From positions 62,001-126,000 of the forward strand of contig NZ_OBMT01000005.1 in assembly GCF_900217815.1 (NCBI RefSeq): a stretch of DNA of 64,000 nucleotides, given 5' to 3'. A program made the position numbers and the translations under genes. The notes beneath the pieces are model-generated. The model did not search any database. It was given only the letters and a program-made list of their open reading frames with translations, and was not told where the DNA came from. The stretch is from Rhodobacter maris. Its GTDB lineage: Bacteria; Pseudomonadota; Alphaproteobacteria; Rhodobacterales; Rhodobacteraceae. This document shows, one piece after another, positions 7,523 to 17,908 of the stretch. Numbering within the stretch: position 1 is the first letter of the stretch; each line of letters starts with the position of its first letter.

Positions 7523-8512
7523 ATGGCGGAAATCACGGCGTTCCTCGCACGTCACGGCTGGGGTACGGCAGAGCGTCGGCCGCTCGCGGGGGATGCCTCG
7601 GCGCGCCGTTATGAGCGGATCCGGCACGGCGGGCAGAGCGCAGTACTGATGATCGCCCCGCCCGGCGCGGAATTCGCGCGATTTCTGAGCGTCGATGCCT
7701 GGCTTCTTGCGCAGGGCTTTTCCGCGCCGCAGATCCTTGCCGCTGCGCCCGAGACCGGATTGATGCTGCTTGAGGATTTTGGCGATGCGGTGCTCGCCCG
7801 GCTCCTGACGCTTCAACCGGAAAACCAACCCGCCTTTTATGCCGCAATCACCGATTTCCTGATCGCGCTCCATGCCTGCCCGGTGCCCGATTTCCTCGCG
7901 CCGCTCGACGGCCCGGCGCTGGCCGAGCTGGTTGGCCTTGTGCCGGCCTGGTATCCGCTGGCAGACTTGGCCGCGGGAGCCGAGCTCGTGCCGCTCATCG
8001 CGTCACTTTGGGCTGAAACAGAGCCTTTTGCACCGGTCATGTGCCTGCGCGATTTCCACGCCGAGAATGTGATCTGGCTGCCCGGCCGCGCCGGCTCCGC
8101 CCGCCTCGGTCTTCTCGATTTTCAGGATGCCGTCGTCGCGGCTCCGGCCTATGACCTCGTTTCGGCGTTGCAGGATGCCCGGCGCGATGTCCCCGCTGCG
8201 ATCGAGGCGCGCGAGCGGGCGCGCTACGTCGCGCTGCGGGGATTTGATCCGGTGCAGTTCGAGGCGAGCTATGCGCTTCTTGGCGCCCAGCGCGCGCTGC
8301 GGATTCTTGCCATTTTTGCGCGGCTCTGCCTTGCGGGGGGCAAGCCGCAGTATCTCGCGCTGATCCCGCGCGTCTGGGGGTATCTGCGCCGCAATCTTGG
8401 GGCGCCCGGGCTCGCGCCGCTGCGCCGCGTGGTCGACGCCGCGCTTTTGCCGCCCACCCCCGATCTGCTGGCAAGGATGGAACGCGAATGCGGCCAACAC
8501 CTGATGCGCTGA
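7523..8512 (+). CDS. amgK: AmgK-type MurNAc/GlcNAc anomeric kinase
   Basis: A 329-residue aminoglycoside-phosphotransferase-fold kinase with the Brenner-like catalytic motif CLRDFHAENVIWL and the metal motif LLDFQDAVVAAPAYDL. AmgK phosphorylates N-acetylmuramic acid at C1 in the peptidoglycan recycling route that bypasses MurA and confers fosfomycin tolerance in pseudomonads. Assignment rests on the fold plus its partner murU, whose start lies inside the last 25 bases of this gene. It begins directly after the tsaE stop. A copy of the dispersed AAACAGAG motif lies at 8015-8030, within WAETEPF. Confidence 0.88.
   Translation: MAEITAFLARHGWGTAERRPLAGDASARRYERIRHGGQSAVLMIAPPGAEFARFLSVDAWLLAQGFSAPQILAAAPETGLMLLEDFGDAVLARLLTLQPENQPAFYAAITDFLIALHACPVPDFLAPLDGPALAELVGLVPAWYPLADLAAGAELVPLIASLWAETEPFAPVMCLRDFHAENVIWLPGRAGSARLGLLDFQDAVVAAPAYDLVSALQDARRDVPAAIEARERARYVALRGFDPVQFEASYALLGAQRALRILAIFARLCLAGGKPQYLALIPRVWGYLRRNLGAPGLAPLRRVVDAALLPPTPDLLARMERECGQHLMR
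8015..8030 (+). repeat. Dispersed motif copy in amgK
   Basis: GAAACAGAGCCTTTTG, a 16-base copy of the GRAAYAG-AGM-CTRTTTC motif found in several unrelated genes of the window. It reads Glu-Thr-Glu-Pro-Phe and uses ACA, CCT and TTT codons, unusual in this gene. Confidence 0.5.
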
Positions 8513-9177
8513 TGCTTTTTGCCGCCGGGCGCGGCACGCGGATGGGGGCGCTGACGCAAACCCGGCCGAAGCCTTTGATCGAGGTTGCCGGGCGGCCCCT
8601 GATCGCATCTGCGCTTGATCTCGTGCGGGATGCCGGGCTGGGCAAGGCCGTCGCCAATGTCCATTATTTCAGCGATCAGCTGCGCGCTTATCTTGCGGGC
8701 AGCGAGGTCGAGATCTCCGACGAAAGCGATCTGTTGCTCGAAACCGGTGGCGGCCTGCGCAAGGCATTACCACTGCTGGGGCCGGGGCCGGTTTTCACGC
8801 TCAACACCGATGCTGTCTGGACCGGGCCGAATGTGCTTTCGACTCTGCGCGAGGCATGGGACGGAGAACGGATGCGCGCGCTGCTTGCGCTCGTGCCGCG
8901 GTCCGCAGCCACCGGGCACACCGGAGCAGGTGACTTCGACCTCGACCCCGATGGCCGGATCCGGCGCGGCACGACCTATGTTTATACCGGGGCGCAAATC
9001 CTCGATCCGGCCGGAATAGAGACGGTTTCCGAGCCCGTCTTTTCCCTCAACCTGATCTGGACCCGAGCAATTGCCGAGGGTCGTGCCTATGGCGTGGTGC
9101 ATCGGGGGGGCTGGTGCGATGTCGGCCGACCGGATTGCATTCCTCTTGCCGAGGAGATGCTTGGCCATGGCGCCTGA
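8488..9177 (+). CDS. murU: MurU, MurNAc-1-phosphate uridylyltransferase
   Basis: A 229-residue sugar nucleotidyltransferase with the N-terminal signature LMLFAAGRGTRMGALTQTRPKPLIEVAGRPLI, the substrate loop LLETGGGLRKALPLLG and the metal Asp in FTLNTDAVW. MurU makes UDP-MurNAc from MurNAc-alpha-1-phosphate, the step after AmgK, in the cytoplasm. ATG 8488 overlaps amgK by 25 bases and gives the usual N-terminus; a later ATG at 8512 would cut into the first strand. The end overlaps addB by 11 bases, so the run is one transcript. Confidence 0.92.
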   Translation: MRPTPDALMLFAAGRGTRMGALTQTRPKPLIEVAGRPLIASALDLVRDAGLGKAVANVHYFSDQLRAYLAGSEVEISDESDLLLETGGGLRKALPLLGPGPVFTLNTDAVWTGPNVLSTLREAWDGERMRALLALVPRSAATGHTGAGDFDLDPDGRIRRGTTYVYTGAQILDPAGIETVSEPVFSLNLIWTRAIAEGRAYGVVHRGGWCDVGRPDCIPLAEEMLGHGA

Positions 9178-12103
9178 GCCGAAGGTCTTCGCTTTGCCAC
9201 CCGGTGTGGATTTCGCCCGCGCGCTGGTGTGTGGCCTTGTGGCGCGCCTTGGCGACGCTCCGCCCGAGGAGATGGCGCAGACCCGTCTCTACCTCAACTC
9301 CGGCCGCATGCAACGCCGTGTGCGCGAGGAATTCGACCGCCTCGGCACCCGGTTTTTGCCGCGGCTCGCTCTCGTGAGCGATCTGGCGCGGGCCCCCGTG
9401 CCGGGGCTCGCACCCGCGATGCCGCCGCTTGGTCGCAAGCTCGAACTTGCCCGCCTCGTCGACCGGCTCGCGCGCGGCCTGCCCGCCTTCGAGACCGGGG
9501 CGGGGCTTTTCAGCCTCACCGACAGCCTCGCCGGTCTGATGGCGGAAATGCAGGGGGAGGGGGTAACCCCCGAGGTTTTCGAGCGCCTCGACATCCGCGA
9601 CAGCCATGCCGAGCACTGGCGCCAGAGTCTGCGCTTCATCCAGATTGTCGCGCGCTATTTTACAGCCGAGAACGCATCTGACCCGGAGCGGCGTCAGCGC
9701 CTCGTGGTCGAGAGCCTCGCGCGGAGCTGGGCCGAGGCGCCCTCGGACGAACGCATCGTGATCGCCGGGTCCACCGGCTCGCGCGGGGCGACGCGTCTCT
9801 TCATGCAGGCGGTGGCCGCACTGCCCAGAGGCGCGCTTGTGCTGCCCGGCTTCGATTTCGACATGCCTGAACCGGCATGGAAAGCGCTCTGTTCCGACGC
9901 ATTTCCGATCGAGGATCATCCGCAATACCGCTTCCTCGCGTTGCTCGGGGCGCTGGGCATGACGCCTGCGCAGGTCGCACGTTGGAGCACGGCGGCACCG
10001 CCCGCGCCAGCGCGCAACGCGCTGGTTTCGCTCGCACTGCGCCCCTCACCCGTCACCGATCAGTGGATGACGGAGGGGCAGGCACTGGAAAACCTGCCCG
10101 CCGCCTGCGCGGGCCTGACGCTGATCGAGGCGGCCGACCCGCGGCAGGAGGCGCTGGCGCTTGCCCTCGTGTTGCGCGAGGCGGTCGAACGCGGCGAGAA
10201 AGCGGCGCTGATCACCCCCGACCGGATGCTGACCCGGCGCATCGCTGCAGCGCTGGACCGTTGGGGCATCGTTCCCGATGATTCCGCGGGCCTGCCGCTG
10301 AGCCAGTCGCCGCCGGGGCGGCTGATCCGCCATCTGGCGCGGATGCTCGGACGTCCGCTCACGCTGGAGGGTCTGCTCGTGATCCTCAAGCACCCGCTAA
10401 CCGCCACCGGCGCGGCCGCGCGCGGCACTCATTTGCGGTTCACCCGTGAACTGGAGCTGAAGCTGCGCCGGGATGGCCCCGCCTTTCCCGATCCCGAGAC
10501 GATCCGCGCCTGGGGGTCGGCCAATTCACCTGAAGGCGCTGTCTGGGGAGATTGGCTCGCGGGGGTGATGACGAGGCTTCCGGCGCCCCCGGCGCAACCG
10601 GTTGCAGCCTGGCTTGCGCAACATCTCAAAGTGCTCGAAGTCCTCGCCAATGGCCCGGACGGCACAGCGGCGGCGAGCGAGCTCTGGCTTGGTGCGGCGG
10701 GCGATATGTGCCGGCGGCTTCTCGCAGAGCTTGGCGCCGAAGCGGAGGAGGCGCTGAGCCTGACCGCTGCCAATTACGCCGACCTGATCGACTCGCTTAT
10801 GGCGGGCGCGCAAACCCGCAACCCGCGCGCGGCGCATCCGCTGGTGAGCTTTCTGGGCACGCTTGAAGCGCGCGCCCATGGCGCTGATCTGGTGCTTCTG
10901 GCGGGTTTGAACGAGAAGAGCTGGCCCGAGGCGCCCGCCCCGGACCCATGGCTCAGCCGCAAGATGCGGCTCGACTCCGGCCTTTTGCTGCCAGAGCGGC
11001 AGATCGGACTTGCCGCGCATGACTTTCAGCAGGCGATTGCCGGGCCGCGCGTGGTGCTTTCGCGCGCGCGGCGGGATGCCGAAGCGGAAACCGTCCCGGC
11101 ACGCTGGCTGAACCGGCTCGTGAACCTTCTGGGCGGACTCAAGGACGCCGGCGGCCCGGATGCGCTGGCGCAGATGCAGGCGCGCGGTGCGCATTGGCGA
11201 GCGTTAGCGGGTGCGCTCGAGCGGCCGGATGCGCCGGTGCCCCCCGTGCCCCGCCCCGCCCCGCGCCCGCCGGTTGAGGCCCGGCCACGCCAGCTTTCCG
11301 TCACCGCGATCAAGACGCTGATCCGGGACCCCTATGCGATCTATGCCCGCCATGTGCTGCGTCTTGTGCCGCTTGAGGCCCTTACTCCCGAGCCCGATCC
11401 GCGGCTGCGCGGCGAGGCGCTGCATCAGATGGTTGAGCGGTTCGTGGCGCGCTTCGACCCGGAGCAGGCGCCGGATGCAGCGATCGCGGATCTGCTTATT
11501 CTGGCGGAACAGAGCCTGAAAGCCAGCGTTCCCTGGCCCTCGGCGCAACGGCTCTGGCTGGCGCGGATTGCCCGGATTGCGCCCGAGCTCGTGGCGCAGG
11601 AACGCGCGCGCCGGGCCGAAGGCGCCCCCGCGCTGGTAGAGGAAAAGGGAAAGATCACGCTCAAGGCGCCTGCCTTCACGCTGACTGCGCGGCCCGACCG
11701 GATCGACCTGCTGCGGGATGGCTCCGCGGTGGTCTATGATTACAAATCCGGTGCCCCGCCGAGCGATGCCGAGGTGAGGCATTTCGACAAGCAGCTTCCG
11801 CTTGAGGCTGCGATGATCACGCGCGGAGCTTTTGCCGCGCTTGGTCCGCGCGAGGTTTCGGCGATGCGTTATATCCAGCTGGGAGGCAGCGGGGCTTGCC
11901 GGGAGATCGCCCTTGGCCGCGAAGATGTGGCGCAGAGCTGGGAGGGGCTGCATCGGCTGCTTGCGCGTTACCTCTCGCCCGAGCAGGGGTTCGCGGCCCG
12001 ACGCGCGCTGCAAAAGGCGCGCGGGCCGAGCGACTATGATCACCTCTCGCGCTTCGGGGAATGGGATATGATCGATCTCTCGTGCCCGGAGGATGTGGGA
12101 TGA
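9167..12103 (+). CDS. addB: AddB, subunit of AddAB helicase-nuclease
   Basis: A 978-residue protein of the alphaproteobacterial AddB type. It begins MAPEPKVFALPPGVDFARALVCGL. There is no Walker A in the N-terminal part; a RecB-like nuclease domain near the C-terminus carries the PD-(D/E)XK motif VVYDYKSGAPP. AddAB resects double-strand breaks and loads RecA. GAGGAG nine bases before ATG 9167 supports this start, which overlaps murU by 11 bases; upstream in-frame ATGs lie inside murU. The stop overlaps the addA ATG (ATGA). Confidence 0.95.
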   Translation: MAPEPKVFALPPGVDFARALVCGLVARLGDAPPEEMAQTRLYLNSGRMQRRVREEFDRLGTRFLPRLALVSDLARAPVPGLAPAMPPLGRKLELARLVDRLARGLPAFETGAGLFSLTDSLAGLMAEMQGEGVTPEVFERLDIRDSHAEHWRQSLRFIQIVARYFTAENASDPERRQRLVVESLARSWAEAPSDERIVIAGSTGSRGATRLFMQAVAALPRGALVLPGFDFDMPEPAWKALCSDAFPIEDHPQYRFLALLGALGMTPAQVARWSTAAPPAPARNALVSLALRPSPVTDQWMTEGQALENLPAACAGLTLIEAADPRQEALALALVLREAVERGEKAALITPDRMLTRRIAAALDRWGIVPDDSAGLPLSQSPPGRLIRHLARMLGRPLTLEGLLVILKHPLTATGAAARGTHLRFTRELELKLRRDGPAFPDPETIRAWGSANSPEGAVWGDWLAGVMTRLPAPPAQPVAAWLAQHLKVLEVLANGPDGTAAASELWLGAAGDMCRRLLAELGAEAEEALSLTAANYADLIDSLMAGAQTRNPRAAHPLVSFLGTLEARAHGADLVLLAGLNEKSWPEAPAPDPWLSRKMRLDSGLLLPERQIGLAAHDFQQAIAGPRVVLSRARRDAEAETVPARWLNRLVNLLGGLKDAGGPDALAQMQARGAHWRALAGALERPDAPVPPVPRPAPRPPVEARPRQLSVTAIKTLIRDPYAIYARHVLRLVPLEALTPEPDPRLRGEALHQMVERFVARFDPEQAPDAAIADLLILAEQSLKASVPWPSAQRLWLARIARIAPELVAQERARRAEGAPALVEEKGKITLKAPAFTLTARPDRIDLLRDGSAVVYDYKSGAPPSDAEVRHFDKQLPLEAAMITRGAFAALGPREVSAMRYIQLGGSGACREIALGREDVAQSWEGLHRLLARYLSPEQGFAARRALQKARGPSDYDHLSRFGEWDMIDLSCPEDVG

Positions 12104-15100
12104 ACCGCCGCGACGCCGCCACCGAACGTCAGGTTCAGGCTGCCGATCCGGCGGGTTCGACCTGGCTTTCTGCCAATGCCGGATCGGGCAAGACGAAAGT
12201 GTTGACCGATCGGGTTGCACGCCTTCTTTTTGCCGGAACAGAGCCGCAGAAAGTGCTCTGCCTGACCTATACCAAGGCCGCCGCCGCCGAGATGCAGAAC
12301 CGGCTTTTGAAACGGCTGGGCGGTTGGGCGATGCTCGGCGATGCCGCGTTGACCGCCGAGCTGGAGGCGCTCGGCGTCGAGGGGCGGCTTGACGCCGGAG
12401 CGCTGGCCCGCGCGCGTCGGCTCTTTGCGCAGGCGATCGAGACCCCGGGCGGCTTGAAGATCCAGACGATCCACGCCTTTTGCGGGGCGCTGCTGCGCCG
12501 CTTCCCGCTCGAGGCCGGGGTGACGCATGGATTTTCGGAACTGGATGAGCGCTCGGCACAGCGGCTGCGCGAGGAAGTGCTCGAAGAGATTGCCTCCGGC
12601 CCCGACCGACCGGTGTTCGACCGCTTTCTCACCCATTTCTCCGGCGCAAGCCTGCCTGAGATCCTCGCGGAAATCAGCCAGAACAGAGACGCTTTCGAGA
12701 AGGCGTCCGACGAGGCCGGGCTGCGTGTTCTGCTCGATCTGCCGCAGGATCTGACGCAGCAGGATCTGCCGGATCGCGTCTTCGCCACGGCGGGTAGAGC
12801 ATTGATCGCCGATGTAATCGCGGCGGCAAAGCGCGACCCGGGCGTGAAGATGCAGAAACTGGCCGCCGGGCTTGCCGCGCTCGATCTGATCGCCCCGGGG
12901 CCTGCGGATCTCGCCGCGCTGGGTGCGCTTCTCATCGTTAAGGAAGGCACGCATGTCCAGAAGAAGCTCCTGGGCAAAGCTGTGGAAGAGGCGCTCGGCC
13001 CGGCCGCGACGGAAGCGTTCCAAGATCTCGCAGAACAGGTCTTTGCAGCAAAACGGCATGAACAGGCTCTTCTCACGCTGGAGCGAACGCGGACGCTTCG
13101 GGCATTTGCGCGCGTCTTCCTGCCCCGGCTCGCCCGCAAAAAAGCGCAGGGCGGCTGGCTCGATTTTGACGATCTGATCGAGCGGGCGGGGGCGCTGCTC
13201 TCGGATCCGGCCACCGCGCAATGGGTTCTGTTCCGGCTTGATGGCGGCATCGACCATATTCTTGTCGACGAGGCGCAGGATACCTCGCCCGGCCAATGGC
13301 GCGTGATCGAGCGGCTCGCCGATGAATTCACCGCCGGGGAAGGGGCGCGGCCCGATGCCCGGACAATCTTCGTGGTGGGGGATCGCAAGCAATCGATCTA
13401 TTCCTTCCAGGGCGCCGATCTGAGCCATTTCGAAGCGGTGAAGAGCCGTTTTGCCGAACGGTTCGCCGCGATTGCCAGACCATTGCAGGACGCTGCGCTG
13501 TTGCATTCCTTCCGGTCTTCGCTGGCGATCCTGCGGCTCGTCGATCTGACCTTTCAGGGGGCTGCCGCGGCGGGGCTGGGCGGCGCGCCCGAGCATCTGG
13601 CCTTTCATGCCGATCTGCCGGGGCGGGTGGATCTTTGGCCCGCGGTGCCGCCGCCCGAGGCGCCGGCGGATGACGACTGGGAAAACCCCGTCGATCTGCC
13701 CGGCGCCGATACAGCGCCGGTGGTGCTGGCCCGCGCCATCGCCGCCGAGATTGCCGCGATGATTTCCGCGGGAGTGCGTATCCCCGAACGCGATGGTGTC
13801 CGGCCGGTTCATGCGGGGGATTTTCTGGTGCTGGTGCAGCGCCGCTCCGATCTTTTTCTCGAGATCATCCGCGCCTGCAAGGCACAGGGGCTCGATGTGG
13901 CGGGGGCAGACCGGCTGCGCCTTGGGGGCGAGCTTGCGGTGCGGGATATTGTCTCCGTTCTGGCCTTTCTGGCCACGCCGGAAGATGATCTGGCGCTGGC
14001 CGAAGCGCTCCGTTCGCCGTTGTTTGGGCTTTCAGAGGACGCGCTGTTCCGGCTCGCGCATGGCCGGCCCGGATTCCTGTGGCAGGCCCTGCGCGAGAGC
14101 GATCACGAGGCGGTGCTCGAGGTGCTTGGCGACTTGCGCGACCATGCCGATTTTCTGCGTCCGCATGATGTGATCGAGCGGTTGCTGATCCGCCATGACG
14201 GACGACGGCGACTGGTGGCACGGCTCGGACCCGAGGCGGAGGAGGGGATCGATGCGCTGATCGCCCAGGCGCTCGCCTATGAACAAAAGGAAGTGCCGAG
14301 CCTCACCGGGTTTCTCGCCTGGCTCGGCGCTGACGAGATCGAGATCAAGCGCCAGCAGGAGGGGGCGGGGCGGGCGCTTCGGGTGATGACGGTGCATGGC
14401 TCGAAAGGGCTTGAGGCGCCGATCGTGGTCCTGCCCGACACCGGCCCGCGCCGGAGCTCTCAACGCGGCGAGATCCTGACCGCGGCAGGGGGCGTTGCGC
14501 TCTGGAAAGCGCCGGGAAAGTTGCAGCCCGAAGTGATTGCGGAAACGCTGGCGGAACGGGGGGGGCGCGAGGAAGCCGAGCGGCTTCGGCTGCTTTATGT
14601 GGCCATGACCCGGGCTGAAAAATGGCTGATCGTGGCGCAGGCGGGGGCCCACGAAAAGGCGCTCGGGAGTTGGTATGCGCTGATTGAGGCCGGTATGACT
14701 ATGGCTGGAACAGAGACTGTTTCAGCGCTTTCCGATGAGGTGCGCGCATTCGGAGCGATCCGCCGGTTCGCGCATGGCGTTTGGCCCGCGCCCGCCGGTG
14801 CGCCAGACGCCGCCGCGTCCCCTCCGCCGCAGCTGCTCCCCGACTGGGCGCAAGCCCGGCCTGCGCCCCGCCCCGCCTCTGTCCCCGCGCTGTCGGCTTC
14901 CGACCTTGGCGGTGCAAAGGTCGTTGCGGGCGAGAGGGCGCTGCCCGGGGCCGACGACGGGTTGCGCCATGGTCGGCAATTGCACCTTTTGCTCGAACAT
15001 CTTCCGCAATGGCCGGAGGAGCGCTGGCCAGAGATCGCCGCGGATCTGCTCGCCTTCGGCGAAGATCGCGCCGATCTGGCTGAAACAGAGACTGTTTTAT

Positions 15101-15474
15101 TCCAGGCGCGCCGGGTCTTGCTCGCCGTCCAGCGAGCGGGATTGCGCGAGGGTCTGGCCTTGGCCGAAGTCGAGCTTGTCGCCGATCTGCCCGAGTTTCC
15201 AGGCCGCAAGCTGCATGGGGTGATTGACCTGATGCAGGTGTTGCCGGACCGGATCCGCATTCTCGATTACAAGTCGAATGCCGTGGTGCCCGCAACCGCC
15301 GCCGAAGTGCCGCTCGGTCTGGTACGCCAGCTCGCGGCCTATCGCGGGGCAGTACGCCAGCTTTACCCGGGGCGGCAGGTCGACTGTCTGCTTCTGTGGA
15401 CGGCGACGGGCACCATCATGGCGCTTGACCCCGCACAGATGGATGCCGCGCTGGCTCCCGCCGCTAGTTCTTGA
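12100..15474 (+). CDS. addA: AddA, helicase-nuclease subunit
   Basis: A 1124-residue UvrD/RecB-family helicase with C-terminal nuclease. Motif I is [20 protein letters not shown], motif [16 protein letters not shown], motif [19 protein letters not shown], motif [19 protein letters not shown], motif [16 protein letters not shown], and the nuclease motif [11 protein letters not shown]. It is the motor of AddAB in double-strand break repair. It is coupled to addB by ATGA. Two near-identical copies of a 17-base palindromic motif lie in its last quarter (14707 and 15082), encoded through rare codons including TTA. Confidence 0.95.
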   Translation: MNRRDAATERQVQAADPAGSTWLSANAGSGKTKVLTDRVARLLFAGTEPQKVLCLTYTKAAAAEMQNRLLKRLGGWAMLGDAALTAELEALGVEGRLDAGALARARRLFAQAIETPGGLKIQTIHAFCGALLRRFPLEAGVTHGFSELDERSAQRLREEVLEEIASGPDRPVFDRFLTHFSGASLPEILAEISQNRDAFEKASDEAGLRVLLDLPQDLTQQDLPDRVFATAGRALIADVIAAAKRDPGVKMQKLAAGLAALDLIAPGPADLAALGALLIVKEGTHVQKKLLGKAVEEALGPAATEAFQDLAEQVFAAKRHEQALLTLERTRTLRAFARVFLPRLARKKAQGGWLDFDDLIERAGALLSDPATAQWVLFRLDGGIDHILVDEAQDTSPGQWRVIERLADEFTAGEGARPDARTIFVVGDRKQSIYSFQGADLSHFEAVKSRFAERFAAIARPLQDAALLHSFRSSLAILRLVDLTFQGAAAAGLGGAPEHLAFHADLPGRVDLWPAVPPPEAPADDDWENPVDLPGADTAPVVLARAIAAEIAAMISAGVRIPERDGVRPVHAGDFLVLVQRRSDLFLEIIRACKAQGLDVAGADRLRLGGELAVRDIVSVLAFLATPEDDLALAEALRSPLFGLSEDALFRLAHGRPGFLWQALRESDHEAVLEVLGDLRDHADFLRPHDVIERLLIRHDGRRRLVARLGPEAEEGIDALIAQALAYEQKEVPSLTGFLAWLGADEIEIKRQQEGAGRALRVMTVHGSKGLEAPIVVLPDTGPRRSSQRGEILTAAGGVALWKAPGKLQPEVIAETLAERGGREEAERLRLLYVAMTRAEKWLIVAQAGAHEKALGSWYALIEAGMTMAGTETVSALSDEVRAFGAIRRFAHGVWPAPAGAPDAAASPPPQLLPDWAQARPAPRPASVPALSASDLGGAKVVAGERALPGADDGLRHGRQLHLLLEHLPQWPEERWPEIAADLLAFGEDRADLAETETVLFQARRVLLAVQRAGLREGLALAEVELVADLPEFPGRKLHGVIDLMQVLPDRIRILDYKSNAVVPATAAEVPLGLVRQLAAYRGAVRQLYPGRQVDCLLLWTATGTIMALDPAQMDAALAPAASS
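14707..14723 (+). repeat. Dispersed motif copy in addA (first)
   Basis: GGAACAGAGACTGTTTC: arms GRAACAG and CTGTTTC around AGA. It encodes Gly-Thr-Glu-Thr-Val-Ser. Confidence 0.55.
15082..15098 (+). repeat. Dispersed motif copy in addA (second)
   Basis: GAAACAGAGACTGTTTT, 15 of 17 bases identical to the copy 375 bases upstream and in the same reading frame (Glu-Thr-Glu-Thr-Val-Leu, with a TTA leucine codon). Confidence 0.55.
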
Positions 15475-15527
15475 CGATGGCAGGAGCGCGCCCTACCTTC
15501 CGGCCAACCCACTTGCAGGAGATGCCC

Positions 15528-15848
15528 ATGGCCACCGTCGCCGTTACCGATGCCACTTTCGATGCCGAAGTGCGCCAGTCCGATATTCCGGTCGTCGTCG
15601 ATTTCTGGGCCGAATGGTGCGGCCCCTGCCGGATGATCGGCCCCGCGCTCGAAGAGATCGCCGCGGAAATGGCGGGCAAGATCAAGATCGTGAAAGTGAA
15701 CGTCGACGAGAACCCGGACAGCCCGGCGGTTCTGGGCGTGCGCGGCATCCCGGCGCTGTTCCTGTTCAAGGATGGTCAGGTCGTGTCGAACAAGGTTGGC
15801 GCCGCGCCGAAAGCGGCGCTGCAATCCTGGATCGAATCGGCGATCTGA
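15528..15848 (+). CDS. trxA: Thioredoxin 1
   Basis: A 106-residue classical thioredoxin with active site WCGPC in [16 protein letters not shown], the cis-Pro loop [12 protein letters not shown], and normal length. It reduces protein disulfides in the cytoplasm with electrons from thioredoxin reductase. ATG 15528 follows AGGAG by six bases; the longer frame upstream has no such site. It follows addA by 53 bases and ends at a strong terminator, so it probably closes the tsaE-trxA run. Confidence 0.96.
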   Translation: MATVAVTDATFDAEVRQSDIPVVVDFWAEWCGPCRMIGPALEEIAAEMAGKIKIVKVNVDENPDSPAVLGVRGIPALFLFKDGQVVSNKVGAAPKAALQSWIESAI

Positions 15849-15865
15849 GTCTTTGAAAACCGCTC

Positions 15866-15891
15866 AAAAGGGCGCCTTCGGGCGCCCTTTT
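15866..15891 (+). terminator. Rho-independent terminator after trxA
   Basis: A perfect 11-bp stem (AAAAGGGCGCC / GGCGCCCTTTT) closed by a TTCG tetraloop and ending in TTTT, 17 bases after the trxA stop. The A-run on the other side makes it potentially bidirectional. Confidence 0.9.
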
Positions 15892-15937
15892 GCATGCGCG
15901 ACGCCAGCCGATGCGACCGCGCCGGGCAATCGGTCAC

Positions 15938-15966
15938 CTTGCAAGGGGCTGACCCGCTCCCAATAT
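15938..15966 (+). promoter_or_regulatory. Candidate heat-shock (RpoH) promoter for hslVU
   Basis: CTTGCA and CCCAATAT are separated by 15 bases, close to the RpoH consensus (CTTGAA, CCCATNT), and sit 20 bases before hslV. hslVU is a classical heat-shock operon, so position and match agree. No experiment supports it here. Confidence 0.45.
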
Positions 15967-15986
15967 TTGCGCAAACGGAGGATCTC

Positions 15987-16544
15987 ATGACCGACGAGAA
16001 ATTTCCCGGCTGGCACGGCACGACCATCATCGGCGTGCGCAAAGGTGGCCGCGTGGTGGTGGCGGGTGACGGGCAGGTGAGCCTTGGCCAGACCGTGATC
16101 AAGGGCACTGCGCGCAAGGTGCGCCGCCTCAACCCCGGAGGCCGCGAGGTGGTGGCGGGGTTCGCGGGCTCGACCGCGGATGCCTTCACGCTGCTCGAAC
16201 GGTTGGAGAAAAAGCTCGAGGCCGCACCGGGGCAACTGGCCCGCGCCTGTGTCGAGCTCGCCAAGGACTGGCGGATGGACAAATACCTGCGCAATCTCGA
16301 GGCTATGCTGATCGTGACCGATGGCGCCGATCTTTATGTGCTCACCGGTGCGGGCGATGTGCTCGAACCCGAGCATGACATTGCGGCAATTGGCTCGGGC
16401 GGCAATTACGCGCTCGCCGCCGCCCGCGCGCTCATTGACAGCGATCTTGATGCCGAGGCGATTGCCCGCAAGGCAATGGCGATTGCCGCCGAGATCTGCG
16501 TTTACACCAACGGCAACCTGACGGTGGAAAGCCTTTCCAAATGA
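15987..16544 (+). CDS. hslV: HslV (ClpQ), protease subunit of HslVU
   Basis: A 185-residue proteasome-like protease. The propeptide [11 protein letters not shown] precedes the catalytic N-terminal Thr (T12 of [12 protein letters not shown]), as in alphaproteobacterial HslV. The core has [30 protein letters not shown] and [14 protein letters not shown]. It forms the dodecameric chamber that degrades unfolded proteins fed by HslU. ATG 15987 follows GGAGG by five bases. The stop overlaps the hslU ATG (ATGA). Confidence 0.96.
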   Translation: MTDEKFPGWHGTTIIGVRKGGRVVVAGDGQVSLGQTVIKGTARKVRRLNPGGREVVAGFAGSTADAFTLLERLEKKLEAAPGQLARACVELAKDWRMDKYLRNLEAMLIVTDGADLYVLTGAGDVLEPEHDIAAIGSGGNYALAAARALIDSDLDAEAIARKAMAIAAEICVYTNGNLTVESLSK

Positions 16545-17842
16545 CCAATCTGACCCCCCGCGAAATCGTTTCTGAACTCGACCGTTTCATCATTGGCCAG
16601 GCCGATGCCAAGCGCGCCGTGGCCGTGGCGCTGCGCAACCGCTGGCGCCGCCAGCGCCTTTCGCCCGAGATGCGCGAAGAGGTTTACCCCAAGAACATCC
16701 TGATGATCGGGCCGACCGGCGTTGGCAAAACCGAGATCTCCCGCCGCCTTGCCAAGCTTGCGAAGGCGCCGTTCCTGAAGGTGGAGGCGACGAAATTCAC
16801 CGAGGTCGGCTATGTGGGCCGCGATGTCGAGCAGATCATCCGTGATCTCGTTGATGCCGCGATGGTGGAAACGCGCGAGCGGATGCGCGAGGAGGTGAAG
16901 ACGCGCGCCCACAAGGCGGCGGAGGAGCGGGTGATCGAGGCTCTGGCCGGGGCGGATGCGCGCGAGCAGACGCGCGAGATGTTCCGCCGCAAGCTCCGCG
17001 ATGGCGAGCTCGATGACAAGCAGATCGAGATCGAAGTCGCCGATACTGCCGGGCCGCAGATGATGCTGGGGGGCAATCCCGGCATGGAAATGCAGATGCA
17101 GGGCCTGCAGGATCTCTTCAAGGCGTTTGGCGGCGCAAAGAAGACGCGGCGCAAGATGTCGGTCGCGGAGAGCTACGAGGTGCTGATTTCCGAAGAGGCC
17201 GACAAGCTCCTGGATGACGAAATGGTGAAGACCGCGGCGCTTGAGGCTGTGAGCCAGTCCGGCATCGTGTTTCTGGACGAGATCGACAAGGTGGCGGCGC
17301 GGGCCGAGACCCGCGGCGCCGATGTCAGCCGCGAGGGCGTGCAGCGCGATTTGCTGCCGCTGATCGAAGGCACCACCGTTTCCACCAAATATGGCCCGGT
17401 GAAAACCGATCACATCCTCTTCATCGCTTCCGGCGCCTTCCACATTGCCAAGCCCTCGGACCTGCTGCCCGAGCTTCAGGGCCGCTTGCCGATCCGCGTC
17501 GAGCTGCGCCCGCTGACGGAGGAGGACTTCGTCCGCATCCTGACCGAGACGGACAATGCGCTCACCCGGCAATATACCGCGCTCATGGGCACGGAAGAAG
17601 TTACGGTCACCTTCACCGAAGACGGGATCGCGGCGCTTGCGCGCATCGCTGCCGAGGTCAACCGCTCGGTCGAGAACATCGGCGCGCGCAGGCTCTACAC
17701 GGTGATGGAGCGGGTGTTCGAGGAGCTTTCCTTCACCGCGCCGGACCGGGCTGGCGACATTGTGACCGTCGATGCCGCCTTTGTCGAAAAACATCTGGGT
17801 GCGCTCGCGCAATCGGCCGATCTGAGCCGCTACGTGCTCTGA
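16541..17842 (+). CDS. hslU: HslU (ClpY), ATPase subunit of HslVU
   Basis: A 433-residue AAA+ unfoldase with Walker [10 protein letters not shown] (57-65), the GYVGRDVE pore motif, Walker [12 protein letters not shown], sensor [12 protein letters not shown] and arginine-finger region [15 protein letters not shown]. The C-terminal tail LSRYVL docks into HslV. The inserted I-domain (about 110-230) is methionine-rich ([15 protein letters not shown]). It unfolds substrates for HslV. It is coupled to hslV by a 4-base overlap. Confidence 0.97.
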   Translation: MTNLTPREIVSELDRFIIGQADAKRAVAVALRNRWRRQRLSPEMREEVYPKNILMIGPTGVGKTEISRRLAKLAKAPFLKVEATKFTEVGYVGRDVEQIIRDLVDAAMVETRERMREEVKTRAHKAAEERVIEALAGADAREQTREMFRRKLRDGELDDKQIEIEVADTAGPQMMLGGNPGMEMQMQGLQDLFKAFGGAKKTRRKMSVAESYEVLISEEADKLLDDEMVKTAALEAVSQSGIVFLDEIDKVAARAETRGADVSREGVQRDLLPLIEGTTVSTKYGPVKTDHILFIASGAFHIAKPSDLLPELQGRLPIRVELRPLTEEDFVRILTETDNALTRQYTALMGTEEVTVTFTEDGIAALARIAAEVNRSVENIGARRLYTVMERVFEELSFTAPDRAGDIVTVDAAFVEKHLGALAQSADLSRYVL

Positions 17843-17908
17843 AACCGCTGGCCGGGGGCGGATGCTCTGGTATCCTGCCCACGACCGGAGGGGATCTCGG
17901 AGGAAGTC

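Noticed and set aside
9071-9166. Longer N-terminus for addB starting within murU
   Set aside because: The strong GAGGAG and the normal AddB N-terminus point to ATG 9167.
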